NCBI GenBank assembly: GCA_035771175.1
Contig: CM069600.1
Span: forward strand, 11,183,729-11,247,728
Reading direction: 5' to 3'
Source: Paratinospora sagittata
Lineage: Eukaryota > Streptophyta > Magnoliopsida > Ranunculales > Menispermaceae
Length of the DNA stretch: 64,000 nucleotides
In this document: piece by piece, positions 45,416 to 56,628 of the stretch
Layout of the letters: each line of letters starts with the position of its first letter
How positions within the stretch are numbered: position 1 is the first letter of the stretch
Translations under genes and position numbers: made by a program
The notes under the pieces: generated by a model
Databases searched by the model: none
Told to the model about the DNA's origin: nothing
What the model saw: only the letters and a program-made list of their open reading frames with translations

Positions 45416-47744
45416 AAAAAATAAAAGAAAAGAAGAGAAAGGAAAGAAGAAGAGAAAGAAAGAGGAGTTGCTTGAGGAAAATCTTTGCAACGTTTTCATC
45501 AAAGGGATGGATCTTCCGGATATATGGTCAGATAGAGCTCAAATTTTGTCAGCAAGTTCGTACCTTATGGTTCTGCATTCTGTACGGTGGAGATCTTGAT
45601 TAGAGGTTTCGTCTAAGAGATCTAACCTCTCAAACAAAGCTGGTCGAAAAGTCTGGATTTCTCGCGCCGTTTCATTCAAACTTAGAGATCTCCTCAATAT
45701 ACCGTTGGATGGATATCACATTTGGGTATGTAATTTAAAATTGATATTTCTGCATTATGATCGGTGAAGATCTTGATTACACGTTTCTTCTAAGAGATCT
45801 AACCTCTCAAACAAAGCTAGTCAGAAAGTCTGAATTTCTCACGCCGTTTCGCTCAAACTTATAGATCTCCTCAATCTACCGTTGGATGGATATCAAATTT
45901 GGGTATGTAGTTTACAACTGATATTTTTGTATTTTGTATCGTGGAGATGTTTATGGATTAAGTATGTTGTTTAATATATTCATATGAGTTCGAATATTTG
46001 CAGCAGGAAATGAGAAATTGTCTAATTAGAAACTTGTTCATCAAAGATACTTATCTTTTCGGTCCACCGTTGGATTGGGCTGATATTTGGACAGAAGGTT
46101 TGTTTCTTCACATACTTCAATCTGTACGGTTTATTTTGTGATTACATATATATGTTGGTAGATTGATACATCTGAACAGAATATTAAATGAAGAATTGGT
46201 AGGGTTGCTTGTATTAAACTAAGACCTTTCCAAATAGCTTGCATATCAACTATGTTGACCTAGTTGTCATTGTTGATGAACCCATGATGCAAACTCAGTG
46301 ATATACATGGCTGAACATGGTGACCTAGTGTAAATCGGCAATATGGCCTAAGTATGGAAAACTTCATATTTTAGGGCTTTTGATGCTTTTGGCCTAGAAT
46401 CATTGAATTGATGCAACTTATGTTTAATTAAGCATGATTAGGGTTGATTATGCTACTGATTTGGTGGTTGTGACCATATCATGGGTTAGGCCTACTTGTA
46501 ATCAAGTGACCCAATTTGGGCATGTTTATGCCTAAGGAATTGAAAATCAGTAATTTTGATTAATAGAATGGTTTATGAATGAGAACTATGCATTAGAGGC
46601 CTAAGTCATGTGATTTGAGTTGAATGATGGGATTAGATGGGATTTAGGCCTATTGTCTATATGTGGGCTGATTTAGGGTTGATGTGTAATGTCTATGTGA
46701 TTGAGCATAGAAATTGATGTATGGTAGGATATTGATGTATGTTTCAGGATCTTGATTGCGTTGATTCGGTTTGGTGGTCGTGTGTGGTTAAATACTCTCG
46801 CGAGGCTTGGTTGTGAGTAGACTTCATTTATGATTATATCTTTTATGTTATCATATCACTTATATATATTGTATGTTGAAAGCATGAATGTGTTCTAATG
46901 TTTTGAATGATGCATTGATTTGAGAAAATCTTATGACTTTGGTTGGGCCCATCTATTCGGCTAATAGGGGGACTTAACCTTGTCATAGGAGGGTTTCAGG
47001 AAAGGAAATGATTAGGGTCAACGGTACGGTGAAATAGACGTGCACTAGTAACCCCAAATAAACATGATTGGGGTCAACGGTACGGTGAAATGGACGTGTA
47101 CTAGTAACCCCAATGCATGTGGAATGTGAATCCAAATTGATAAGCTTTTACTTGCATCGAATTTATTATAAATGCTTGATATCTATATGTTATGAGCTTT
47201 TAATCATGCTACACATTGACATGCATACATGATGTTTATTGATGAGTATTGATAGCATATTTGAATTCTATTCACTGGGCACTGTTGGCTCACCCTCATT
47301 TTCCTCTTTCAGGTCCTTCTGTCCGGAATAAGGGCAAAGGAGTAGTCATATCTTGAGGGCCTTGCCTGCGAGAGAATCCAAGGCCTCGATGTGAGTTGAG
47401 AGCCATTTTGATTGAACTGTGTTTTAAATTATGAAGTATTATATTTTGGATTATGCAATTATAACACTTACCACATTGTAGTATGGGTGAGTTGGGACGT
47501 GTTAGATAGACCATGTGGGCATATGACGGTTTTTATTTGTACCCACAATTTTGGACTTTATGCGTATGTCAATTTTAATGGACTGTAGGGATTATGATTT
47601 TATTTATGGTTCATTTTTATGGATTATCTCTTGTCTTGGATGATTAATACGGTTGGTAGTTTTGTTTAGTACCTTTTGATATTATGTCGTTGTTTGAGAT
47701 AAGGCTCGTAGGGTCTCAACTACCTCACGGGAGTTGAGGAGTGG

Positions 47745-48020
47745 TCGGAGATGCCTACGCCGGGCGTCCCGCCCCGGCATTCCGCATGCCATTCCCTGTG
47801 GGGTTGGTGGTCCGGGGTGTGGGGTCGCAACAATAGTGGTTACTTGGTTGCGACGGAGGACTCCCTGAGGGGGAGGTTCTGGGTTCGAACCGGGGGAGAC
47901 CCTCCCTGTGCGCTACGGTGTGAAGGGGGACAAAGGACACTGTAGTGCGCTACAGTGGAGACAATATTATGTATACGAAGTCCTGACAAAAAGGCTTCAT
48001 GTATACATAAGGCCTTTTTG
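47745..48020 (+). mobile_element. GC-rich tRNA-like SINE candidate
   Basis: The B-box consensus GGTTCTGGGTTCGAACC lies at 47875-47891, with an A-box-like TAGTGGTTACTTGG 40-45 bases before it (47834-47847). GC content is far above the surroundings. The stretch ends in a hairpin with arms TGACAAAAAGGC and GCCTTTTTGTCA (47985-48024). No protein is supported. Confidence 0.6.
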
Positions 48021-48348
48021 TCACACCCTGGGTTGCACAGTGTGCCCCCTACCCAGGTGTGGGCGCACCCCCTCGGGGTGAACGCCTAGCCAGGTATTGG
48101 CTCAGTGGTTACTCCAAGTGCAAAATCTAACTTCTTAAAGAGGAGGTTGCGAGTTCGACTTGGGGGGAGGCCCTTCATTATTCATGAATAGTGGGGGTAA
48201 ATGATCTAGTCCGTTACAAGGGCCCTGTTGGGTATCGCGAATTATGCTAAATGTGACAATATTATGTGGTACTATGGCTAGGCGTTCGCCCCGAGGGGGT
48301 ACGCCCACACCTGGGCAGGGGGCACGCTGTGCAACCCAGGGTGTGACA
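48021..48348. mobile_element. foldback element with 72-bp inverted repeats and a Pol III-like core
   Basis: The left arm TGTCACACCCTGGGTTGCAC and on to GCCTAGCCA (48020-48092) is mirrored at 48276-48348 with only a few differences. Between the arms lie an A-box-like TTGGCTCAGTGGTTA (48097-48111) and a B-box-like GGTTGCGAGTTCGACTT (48145-48161). The right arm coincides with the end of the 3.5-kb insertion. Confidence 0.75.
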
Positions 48349-48353
48349 CGTGC

Positions 48354-48730
48354 AAACCATAGCGTACATCAAGCTCCCAATAGCTGAAGCATATGAAACT
48401 TTAGCCATGTATGCTTTCTCCTCATCTAACTGTGGACTTTGCCATTTGGACAATCTGCAATGATTAGCAAACGATGTTCTCACTGCCTTAGCATCACTCA
48501 TACTAAACCTCTAGAGTACCTTACGAACATAGTTTGCCTAAGATAACTACAAAGTACCCATTTGTCCGTCCCTTATAATCCTCATCCCATGTATCTGTTT
48601 TGCTGTACCCAAGTCCTTCATCTCAAATTCACTGGACAACTGTTTTTTCAATTTGTTTATTTCCTTCAAATCTGCACCAGCTACTAACATGCCATCAACA
48701 TAAAGTAATAGGATAATGAAATTGAAACCA
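48354..48730 (-). pseudogene. copia reverse transcriptase, C-terminal half (element A)
   Basis: The minus strand reads FIILLLYVDGMLVAGADLKE (48650-48730), then FEMKDLGTAKQIHGMRIIRD, then SMSDAKAVRTSFANHCRLSK, DEEKAYMAKVSYASAIGSLM and YAMVCT. The catalytic YVDD box reads YVDG. Frames shift near 48500-48545. It continues into the RNase H at 44849 once the 3.5-kb insertion is removed. Confidence 0.85.
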
Positions 48731-49550
48731 ATTTGCCTTATACTTGTTAATTGAACCATCTGAGTTTTCTTTAATGCGAAATACCCATTTAGAACCAACA
48801 ATTTTTCTTCCTTCAGGTAAGGGTACCAAAAACCAAGTTCCATTCTTCATTAAGGCTGAATACTCATCATCCATAGCAAACTTCCATTGATCATGCTTTA
48901 ATGCCTCAGAAACTGTTGATGGAACAGACATGGCATCATATATTTTTGGTTTGAAAATTCCAGATTTGGCTTTTGTACAATTGGATGAGAATTAACAGGT
49001 ATAAACTAACTTGCAACAATAAGAGTGTTAGAAATAAGATTTACATGTTGTTGTATAGCAGATGCAAGGGAGATAGGTTCAGAGGTGGTGGGAGGTTGGG
49101 AAGTAGGAGCAAGTGATGGTGATGGATCTGATTGTGCTGCAGATTTTGTAACTGGTGGTGATGGTGGATTGGTGGCAAATGGTACAGATTGTGGTCTTGG
49201 ATGAGGTAAAGAAATAAAAGGTATAAGTAAAGGAGGACTATTAAGGTTGGATGGTATGGATTGAGAAGAAGCACTTGAAGTCATGAACTTAGAATCAGAG
49301 AAGGAAACATGTTCTTCACGAAAAAGAACATCTCTAGATATGAAAATACGGCCAGTATGATCAAAACATTTATAACCCTTATGATTTAGGCTATAACCAA
49401 GGAAAAAACATGTTGAGGTTCTATATTGCAGTTTGTGCTTGTTGTAAGGTCTTAAATTTGGAAAACAAGCACAACCAAAAGTTCTAAGGTGAGTGTAACC
49501 TGGTGATATATTGAAAAACAGTTGAAGAGGTGTCAAGGGGGATGTGGTAG
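48731..49550 (-). pseudogene. copia integrase C-terminus and start of reverse transcriptase (element B)
   Basis: The minus strand reads TTTSPLTPLQLFFN, YTHLRTFGCACFPNLRPYN, FLGYSLNHKGYKCFDHTGRI and ISRDVLFREEHVSF. A Pro/Ser-rich linker (49006-49270) follows, then PSTVSEALKHDQWKFAMDDE and GTWFLVPLPEGRKIVGSKWV with NKYKA (48734-48931). At about 48730 it jumps directly to the YVDG region, losing most of the reverse transcriptase. Confidence 0.85.
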
Positions 49551-50620
49551 TGTCACACCCCGATTTTTAAAACTTAAATTTTAAGTAGTAAGAATAAATA
49601 TTTGCTCTTATCAAGAAAATAGCAAAAGAAAATCGAGGCGTGAATTGTATCCATCTACTTTAACCCCAAAATCTTTACATAGGTAAAAAAACATTTAATA
49701 ATATCATTTATATTCAAAATAAGGTTACAAGTTAAAATAGAAGAATACTCTTTCAATTTCTATGCCACGAACTATAGATTCCCATTACACAAATTGAATA
49801 TTGAGCCATGGGGGTACTTGCCCTTGTCCATCAATTATGGACACAACATTTTAAATATATTCATTAAGTAGAATTAACAAATTCAAATTCAAATCCAAAG
49901 CATAAACATATAAAATAACCCATGAAATCTTTAACGACCACTATAATATTCCAAAAGCATTGATTCCTAATACAACTCATTTAATTAATATAATTAATTA
50001 TTAAATAATTACTCAGTCCTACTACTACTAACCCACCCTTACCACTGTGAGACACGCCACGAACTTGCGACTCTATTCTTTCATGTACCTGCATGTGAAA
50101 AATAGGGGTGAGCTTGAAAGCCCAGTGGGTTATCTAAACCATTCACAATATTTTATTATGTTATATACACAAGAACATTACAAACAAGTTTCAAACATTA
50201 ATCGTTGAAACATTTGATTATTTGAGTTGAGAATTTCATCACGTTCCAAATCACGTACCTATAGGGAATCAAATCCCAGGCGTAGGCTGATGTCATGACC
50301 GGCACAATGTCTTATACACTGTATATACCCATCTACAATATACAATACACTGTCAGCCTTCACATAATCTCACAATCCTTTCCAAAATTTTCAGAAATTT
50401 TGACAGCACCTCCCCATAAAATGGACAATTCACAAATTTTTTTTCCTGATATATCACAAATCAAATCCAATATAGATATATATAATCATTCCATTCATTC
50501 TATTTATTCACACATCAAATTCTCACATGATAAATATACATGATCACCTCATTTCATCATCACAAGCATAGTATTACCCAAAAATGTCAAATGAAAATCC
50601 ATGTACAACCCATCTATGTG

Positions 50621-50622
<2 letters not shown>

Positions 50623-50697
<75 letters not shown>
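50623..50697. repeat. (AT)n microsatellite
   Basis: About 37 uninterrupted TA dinucleotides, the longest perfect run in the window. Confidence 0.95.
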
Positions 50698-50700
<3 letters not shown>

Positions 50701-53070
50701 TGTAAAACTAAAGAAAATATAATCCATTTCCTTCGCATACACGTACATTAACAAAATAAGACTCTAACTCACGTATCTATTCTCGTGCTTTTCCTTTTAA
50801 CTCTGTACTTGAAATATTGAAGGAAATGGAGTGAGCAACCAACAGCTCAGTGAATATATCTCTTGATATGACAATTATATACATTTAGGAAAATATGACA
50901 TTTCAAATCATTTCTAACAAGTATTAAACAAATGCATCATTCAACGAATGTATTATACATGTCAACAACATAATTTTCATGAGTTTTCAAGAAAACAATG
51001 CATCCTTTTCCACGAAATTCACAATCTCCCTCCTTCAAGGCAAGAGAGCTGGTCTAACCCTTGTATGGCCGTTACAAAGTAGCCACAACCTCTCATTACC
51101 CAATTCACAGTCATTTCAAGGATCTCCAATCCTTGTTAGGACAGGCCTACTGACAATGTGGTTACGCATAACACTCATCCGGGTCTAATTCCTAACGAAA
51201 TGACACCAACTTGCCTTTGCAAGTCTCACATGTTCCAATGCTAAAAAGAAATCATTTATGAATGCCAATTAAAACACAATGTAACAATATATGCATAACA
51301 TATTTACATTCAAACATTTCATATATTTAAAATGTCATACAAGAACCAAAATCAAGAAAATATACTCACAGTACAGGACTTTTCCAATTTAAACACAATC
51401 ACCGTCGCTTTCGAGTCCAGCTCCAATTTATATCCAACTAATTCAACCTGTCACAATTACTTCATAATTCAATTTCATTTATTCATATCTATTTACATAT
51501 TTAATTTCTGAACTCACTTCAAATCACCCATAATAAATATTAACCTTAAAAATATTATACACATTCTGTGAATTTAGATTCTAACTCCATTTAGGACTCA
51601 TAAGCAGTTGAAGAAACTACTATCTCGTTTCTGTGGTCAATCTAGATATTTCCACAAGAAAGAACAGTGAAAATAGATATCCCATTTCATATTTTCACTA
51701 ATTCTCAGTTTATTTTTCTACTGGAACATATATCAATTTTTTTTTAAAATCTAGAACATTCTTAAAATTATTTTGTCCACATCGACACGTGTAAAATCAC
51801 TCACTCTATCATTCTACTACCTTCAACAGGTATTTTATTGAGGTTTTACACGTTCGCGAAGGCATCCAAAGTCAAATTTACTCACAAAAATCATATATTT
51901 AGCTACCAAAAATATCAAAGCATATCCAAAAATCACAATCTTAGTATCGAAACGTCTGAAATTCAATTCTCTACGATTCTATGATCTCAAACAGGAGTTT
52001 CATTGAATTCTAATTCCATTTTATTCATTGGATATGATCATAGTACTATTTATGTTACTGTTCATGTCGTCACTATTCATTGGAAACATGTAAATTTTTA
52101 CTAAAATTGTCAAACGGTCTCAAAAAATCATGAACTTACCATCGATGGACTCGGAACAGTGCATTCTACCATTCTATAGCCTTAAACTAGAGTTTCATCG
52201 GGTTTTAAATGATTCAAATGGTCTCCAATCGAAACTCTAAATTCCAACAAACTTCCAACGGTTATAAAAATTCCAAATGACCACATAAATTCAATCTAAC
52301 TATATATTTAAGGTTCCTACAGCCTAGGAAGTGTTTTCCAACCTTCCTCGCGGATTTTCATTCACGTTGGGTTAAAACCCCAATTTTTGAAATTACCGTA
52401 AAACGGCTCCCATAGCAAAAATTACTCCGAAAGAAAGGTTACATCTATCTTAGATATCAAGTTCACGAAGAAATATAGTGAAAATCACTAACCACGAGTC
52501 CCGATTTCTCGCGAATCCTGCGTTTCTCTTTTTTTTTCCTCTTCGTTCTCTCGTTCTGCTTTCTTTCTTCTCTCGTTCCTCTTTCTCATTCTAGCAACTT
52601 CTTTCTCATTTTATTTTTATTTTTATTTTTTTTCTTTCCTAAAACGTGGAGAGAAAGAGATTAAAGAGAGAGAGAGTTTTTTTTTTCTCTTGTTGCGTTG
52701 GAGATAGATAGTAAAAGATAGAGAATTTTTTTTTTTTATCCCATGCTCCTCATGCAACTATTCATTCAACTATTCAATTACTTTAACAACTCTTCATGCA
52801 CTTCACAACCTCATTTAATATTTTAATCATCAACACAATTTACATATTGAATTAATCAACCCCATAAATTAATCAATTTAATTCAAATCCATTTTTACCT
52901 TGTAAGCACTTATATAGGATGATCCCATATCATCTTTATTTCATAATTTTATTTATTTACTAATCATACACCGTATATTTGGTTGATACGTATAAAATAT
53001 ATATATTATACATCTCGATATACGTGTAATTCAATGTATATATTTAATTAAAACTACAGGGTGTTACAAT

Positions 53071-53909
53071 ATACATCTATATGGATGTATTTATGTGGGT
53101 ACAATGTAATATTGTACAACAAAATAGCGCAATGTAATATAATTATAATTTAATATAACTAATATACGATCAAATTTGCATTAGATGACGTAGTATTGCG
53201 TATATAATATGTAATGTAGAATAGTGTGATGTGTTATAATTTCACATGATTTAGCTCAGTCTTTTCTAATATCTAACACATGGCATTGGCTTAATATCAA
53301 AGTAGCACGTGGGGCATTTTCTCCCCATGAAACGGTGGTAGCAACAACTCCGTTCTGCTGCTGCAGCTACTCTTTTTGGCATCTAGAATACAAAGAAAAT
53401 GAGAAAGGAGTAGACGGTGAAGAAGAAGGAAAGGGAATAGAATGAAAGGGAAGAAAGAGGCATGATGGTGATAGCAACAGTGCAATTACTGCTGCTGTAA
53501 GATCCAAAACAGGGCATTGATTTGATGAGCAAGAAGAAGAAAAAAAGAGAAAACGAAGAAGAGGAACATTACCTTCAGGTGGTTTCCGCAGAGGCGATCC
53601 TATATAGCCTCACTTGTTCCCTAGTTCTTTAAGTTGAGAATAGGATGGAGAGTGTGGGAGGCCGCTGTAGAGAATTAGACATTATATAAGTTAAGGTTTT
53701 CATTCATGGCTGCCATTTCCAACGCCAAAACAGAGTAATCAAATGTAAACAAACTTACGATGATAGGAGGAGTTCGCCGTGGGTGGTGTTTCGACGCTAT
53801 ACTGACAGACGTCACTCTGTGTGCTCACGCTCTAGGGTTGAGAGTAGAATGAAGAAGATGACGTTGAGTGTGACGGTTGGGAAAAGTTCCTCCTATTAAT
53901 GTAATAGGA
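53071..53909. other. non-LTR-like part of the 4.76-kb insertion
   Basis: Follows the LTR-type end GGGTGTTACA. Contains GAAGAAG-rich and GCTGCTGCAGCT stretches and an unconvincing 62-codon frame. No family recognised. Confidence 0.45.
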
Positions 53910-54216
53910 TTAGGGTTTTGGGTAGTGATTTGGTTTCCAATATGCATCTTGCATGAAGGGAAATTTAGAGTAGATTAAGGAGTAATTTTTTGGTTATTTC
54001 CAATAAAAGATATTAGAGTTTTGGGTAGGATTTGGTTTCCAATATTCATCTTGCATGAATGGAAATTTAGAGTAGATTAAGGAGTACTTTTTGGTTATTT
54101 CCAATAAAAGATATTAGAGTTTTGGGTAGTGATTTGGTTTCCAATATTCATCTTGCATGAATGGAAATTTAGAGTAGATTAAGGAGTAATTTTTGGTTAT
54201 TTACAATAAAAAGATT
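53910..54216. repeat. 102-bp minisatellite, three copies
   Basis: Units containing TGGTTTCCAATATTCATCTTG start at 53931, 54033 and 54135. Each also carries GGAAATTTAGAGTAGATTAA and TTTTGGGTAG. Confidence 0.9.
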
Positions 54217-54316
54217 AGAGGATATTGTTGGAAACGAAAGGAGAGAAAAATATAAATTTTCACACATGTGACAAATCATTGGCCATTAATAGATCGTTTT
54301 GGGGTATTACTGGTAG

Positions 54317-54946
54317 AGAAGGGAAGTCTATTAGACAGGTAAACAATGGTTCAAAATGCTTCATCCCAGTATTTTAGAGGCATAGAAGATTGAGCAAGAA
54401 TAGATAAGCCATGCTCAACTATATGCCTATGTTTCCTCTCAGCCACACCATTTTGGGCTTGGGTAGAAGTGCATGATAATCTATGAAGGATCCCATGAGC
54501 TGATAGATAGGTTGAAAGGGCTTTGTATTCCCCACCACCATTACTTTGTAGAGCTTTAATTTTGTAGTCGAGTGAAGCTCAACTTGTGTTTTAAAATCAA
54601 TGAAGGTTTGTAAAGCATCTGATTTATTTCTCAACATTAATCCATGTGAATTTAGAGTAGGCATCAATAAAGGAGATGTAATATTTGTAACCACTTGCAG
54701 ATTGGATGGGTGAAGGCCCCCATAGGTCAGTGTAAATAAGTTGCAAGCGATGGTTGTACACAGATTCATATGGTGAAAAAGGCAATCTGGGAATTTTACC
54801 AAGGCAACAAGATGTACAAAAAGAAACATCATCTTTATTGGAAAATGGAATGTTACAGCAATGAAGCACACTTGTTACAATTTTGGCCGATGGATGACCC
54901 AATCTATTGTGCCATAGCTGAAAAGAGGAGTGTGGAGATGAAGACT
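54317..54946 (-). pseudogene. copia integrase (element B), N-terminal and core parts
   Basis: The minus strand reads WHNRLGHPSAKIV, the zinc-binding HCCNIPFSNKDDVSFCTSCC (GAG pre-integrase), then LIYTDLWGPSPIQSASGYKY with FIDAYSKFTW, the first catalytic Asp region. After frameshifts it continues NKSDALQTFIDFKTQVE, GGEYK-type sequence, and NGVAERKHRHIVEHGLSILA with YWDEAF. It is broken by shifts and by the 4.76-kb insertion at its C-terminus. Confidence 0.85.
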
Positions 54947-55460
54947 TACAAGAATGAAAGTATCATATTCAGAAGAGAGGCCTTCAAAGATTGCATCAAG
55001 ATGTTCCTTAGTTGATAAAGTATGGCCAACTAAGGAAAGGAGATTGGCACAGTTTCTGATTTTGAGTAGATATTTATTCGTGGTGAGGGAGTCCTTCTTA
55101 ACATTTTGCAATTGTGTCTTGTACTGTGAGACCTTTGCTCTGATATGAGAAGTAAGTGTGAAAGGTTACCATTCTTGAGAGAATACTTTTTGTCCTAGAA
55201 GAAAGAAACTAATCCAGGTACTAAATTCAGGATTGATCACATTAATGTCTTCATCATTTCGAGAAAGAAACTTCAATGGAGGAGGATCACCATTGATGAA
55301 TCGAAGTAGCTTGTGACCTTCGTTGGTTGAAAGAATTTGCTTTCGCCAAATCAAGAAATTTGAATTATCTAACATAATTTACTATAAGAAAGTAATTGAA
55401 AGAAACAGGATTGAAACGATGTGTAGTAGAATCTAATATATCTCCACGAAAAGAAGAAGC
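54947..55460 (-). pseudogene. copia gag (element B), truncated
   Basis: The minus strand reads LDNSNFLIWRKQILSTNEGH, LLRFINGDPPPLKFLSRND (55166-55375) and QNVKKDSLTTNKYLLKIRNC, ANLLSLVGHTLSTKEHLDAI, FEGLSSEYDTFI (54947-55111). This is a UBN2-type gag. It then fuses directly to pre-integrase. The zinc knuckle and protease are deleted. Confidence 0.85.
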
Positions 55461-55486
55461 TTGATTCGCCATTATCAATCTTTAAT

Positions 55487-55498
55487 GCTCTGATACCA
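55487..55498 (-). other. copia primer binding site
   Basis: The minus strand reads TGGTATCAGAGC exactly, the canonical initiator-Met tRNA site, directly after the LTR end CCTTTCA. Confidence 0.92.
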
Positions 55499-55773
55499 TG
55501 AAAGGATCTTAGGAAAGAATAAGAAGAAGAAGTAGAGAGAAAGAGAAAAATGTTTCAGAAAACTGACTTGCAGAGTTTCTTGTAATAAGTTAGAGTTTGT
55601 ACAATGGTATATATACGAGATGTCTAAGCAACTGAGCTGCTTGTTAACTATCTAACAACTAGAAACAGAGCAATTAACCTCTAACATAACAACTAACTTT
55701 GGAACCTTCTAGTTAAACTAAATAACTAAAAAACTAACACTATTATACACAGTTAACTGTTTTTATTCTCATC
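55499..55773 (-). mobile_element. 5' LTR of copia element B
   Basis: On the minus strand it starts near TGATGAGAATAAAAACAG (55773) and ends GATCCTTTCA next to the PBS, about 275 bp. Its sequence is unlike the 3' LTR at 43198-43556, so the two ends belong to different copia families. Confidence 0.78.
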
Positions 55774-55894
55774 AATAGCATGATATTATGAAGATCCATG
55801 TTGCTGGACATATATATAGTTCATGCGGACCAGATTTCGTTGTTCTAAGTTTGAGAAGCATCCAAGGATGATATATATGAGCTAGGAGGAAAGA

Positions 55895-56628
55895 AGAATT
55901 CATCTTGAAACTTATAGACATTAAATGTACTTAGATGTAGAAGAACTGTATAAAGTGGAGATTTGATTGTGTTGTAAAACAATAATTTTTTTAATGACAA
56001 TTTTTTTTTTCTAGATTTTTTGTTTTTTAGTAAATAAGTCTTTCTTCTTGTTTTGGTCACAAAAAGGGCATGGTAATTAATTCATTTCAATTTCATTTTG
56101 ATCGAGGCCCTATAACTCCAAGTATAAGGATGAATGAGTTTAATTGGTTTGATGATGTGATTTTATATTTAAGATATGAAAACGCAAGTGTTGAGCTTTA
56201 AATATTATCATGAAGTGAGGATATATAATAAAGTTACGAAATCCTAATTAGTTATTAGTCCAAACTTGCATACAAATGGAGCTAGTTTTGCTCTTGTTTT
56301 TGTTTTTGTTTTTGTTTGATCCAAAGTCCACGGACTAGTTAAAAAATAGTTTGCAACCACTAAATCAAACTGGGTCATTATAAGGTGTATCTTTCGGTTG
56401 ATACTTATCCCTTTGGAGCATCTATATATAAAATAAACAAGAGTACTTTTGTATATATGAACATTTCAAATTTAGATGTATGAAAAATATTTTAAACCTA
56501 TCATATTTTTCCTCAAGTATTTTCTCTCAACTTTATCTAATGTATGGTTCTTCTTAATATTTTTTATTTCCCTAAAAGGGCATGCGATTTTTCAATTTCA
56601 ATTTTTAACATATTTTCATAGTTTTTTA
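55895..56628. repeat. start of duplicated unit, copy 2 (non-coding)
   Basis: From GAATTCATCTTGAAACTTAT at 55897 the sequence matches 62805 onward, with indels, through 56628. It holds no gene. Short frames shared by both copies (for example at 56476 and 63363) are conserved only because of the duplication. Confidence 0.9.

Larger units (their letters stand above)
44850..48348 (+). mobile_element. 3.5-kb long-LTR insertion into copia, TSD CGTGC
   Basis: Starts TGTGACGCCCCGAAAATT and ends GGGTGTGACA. It is flanked by CGTGC at 44845-44849 and 48349-48353. Removing the insert and one CGTGC restores the copia reading YAMVCT/RPDIAHAV. The first 2 kb match the minus-strand LTR at 1-1977. The R/U5-like phrase GGCTCACCCTCATTTTCC with a tract up to CAGGTCC lies at 47288-47315. 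The expected LTR end (CTCAACTACCTCACGGGAGT at 47716-47735) is followed by a GC-rich piece described separately. No gag or pol is inside, so it behaves as a solo LTR carrying a secondary insertion. Confidence 0.85.
49551..54311 (+). mobile_element. 4.76-kb LTR insertion into copia, TSD GGTAG
   Basis: Starts TGTCACACCCCGATTTTTAA and ends GGGGTATTACT (decayed from a TTACA end). The 5-bp duplication GGTAG lies at 49546-49550 and 54312-54316. Taking it out restores copia integrase (NRLPFST next to TTSPLTPLQL). The part 50281-53070 is homologous to the gypsy LTR 5357-7934. The first 700 bp and the last 1.2 kb (53070-54311) are different, so it is a composite or a divergent subfamily. I see no gag or pol frame. 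Confidence 0.8.

Noticed and set aside
47875..47891. Possible tRNA gene
   Set aside because: The B box is present, but no cloverleaf with acceptor, D and anticodon stems can be drawn. It is treated as a tRNA-derived repeat.
47751..47945. Frames of 61-64 codons rich in Gly/Trp/Arg and Pro
   Set aside because: GC-rich SINE-like sequence. Better explained by Pol III box motifs than by coding.
50540..50722. 60-codon frame with a Tyr-Ile run
   Set aside because: Translation of the (AT)n microsatellite.
53297..53485. 62-codon minus-strand frame
   Set aside because: Short, low-complexity, and inside a composite LTR insertion. No family recognised.
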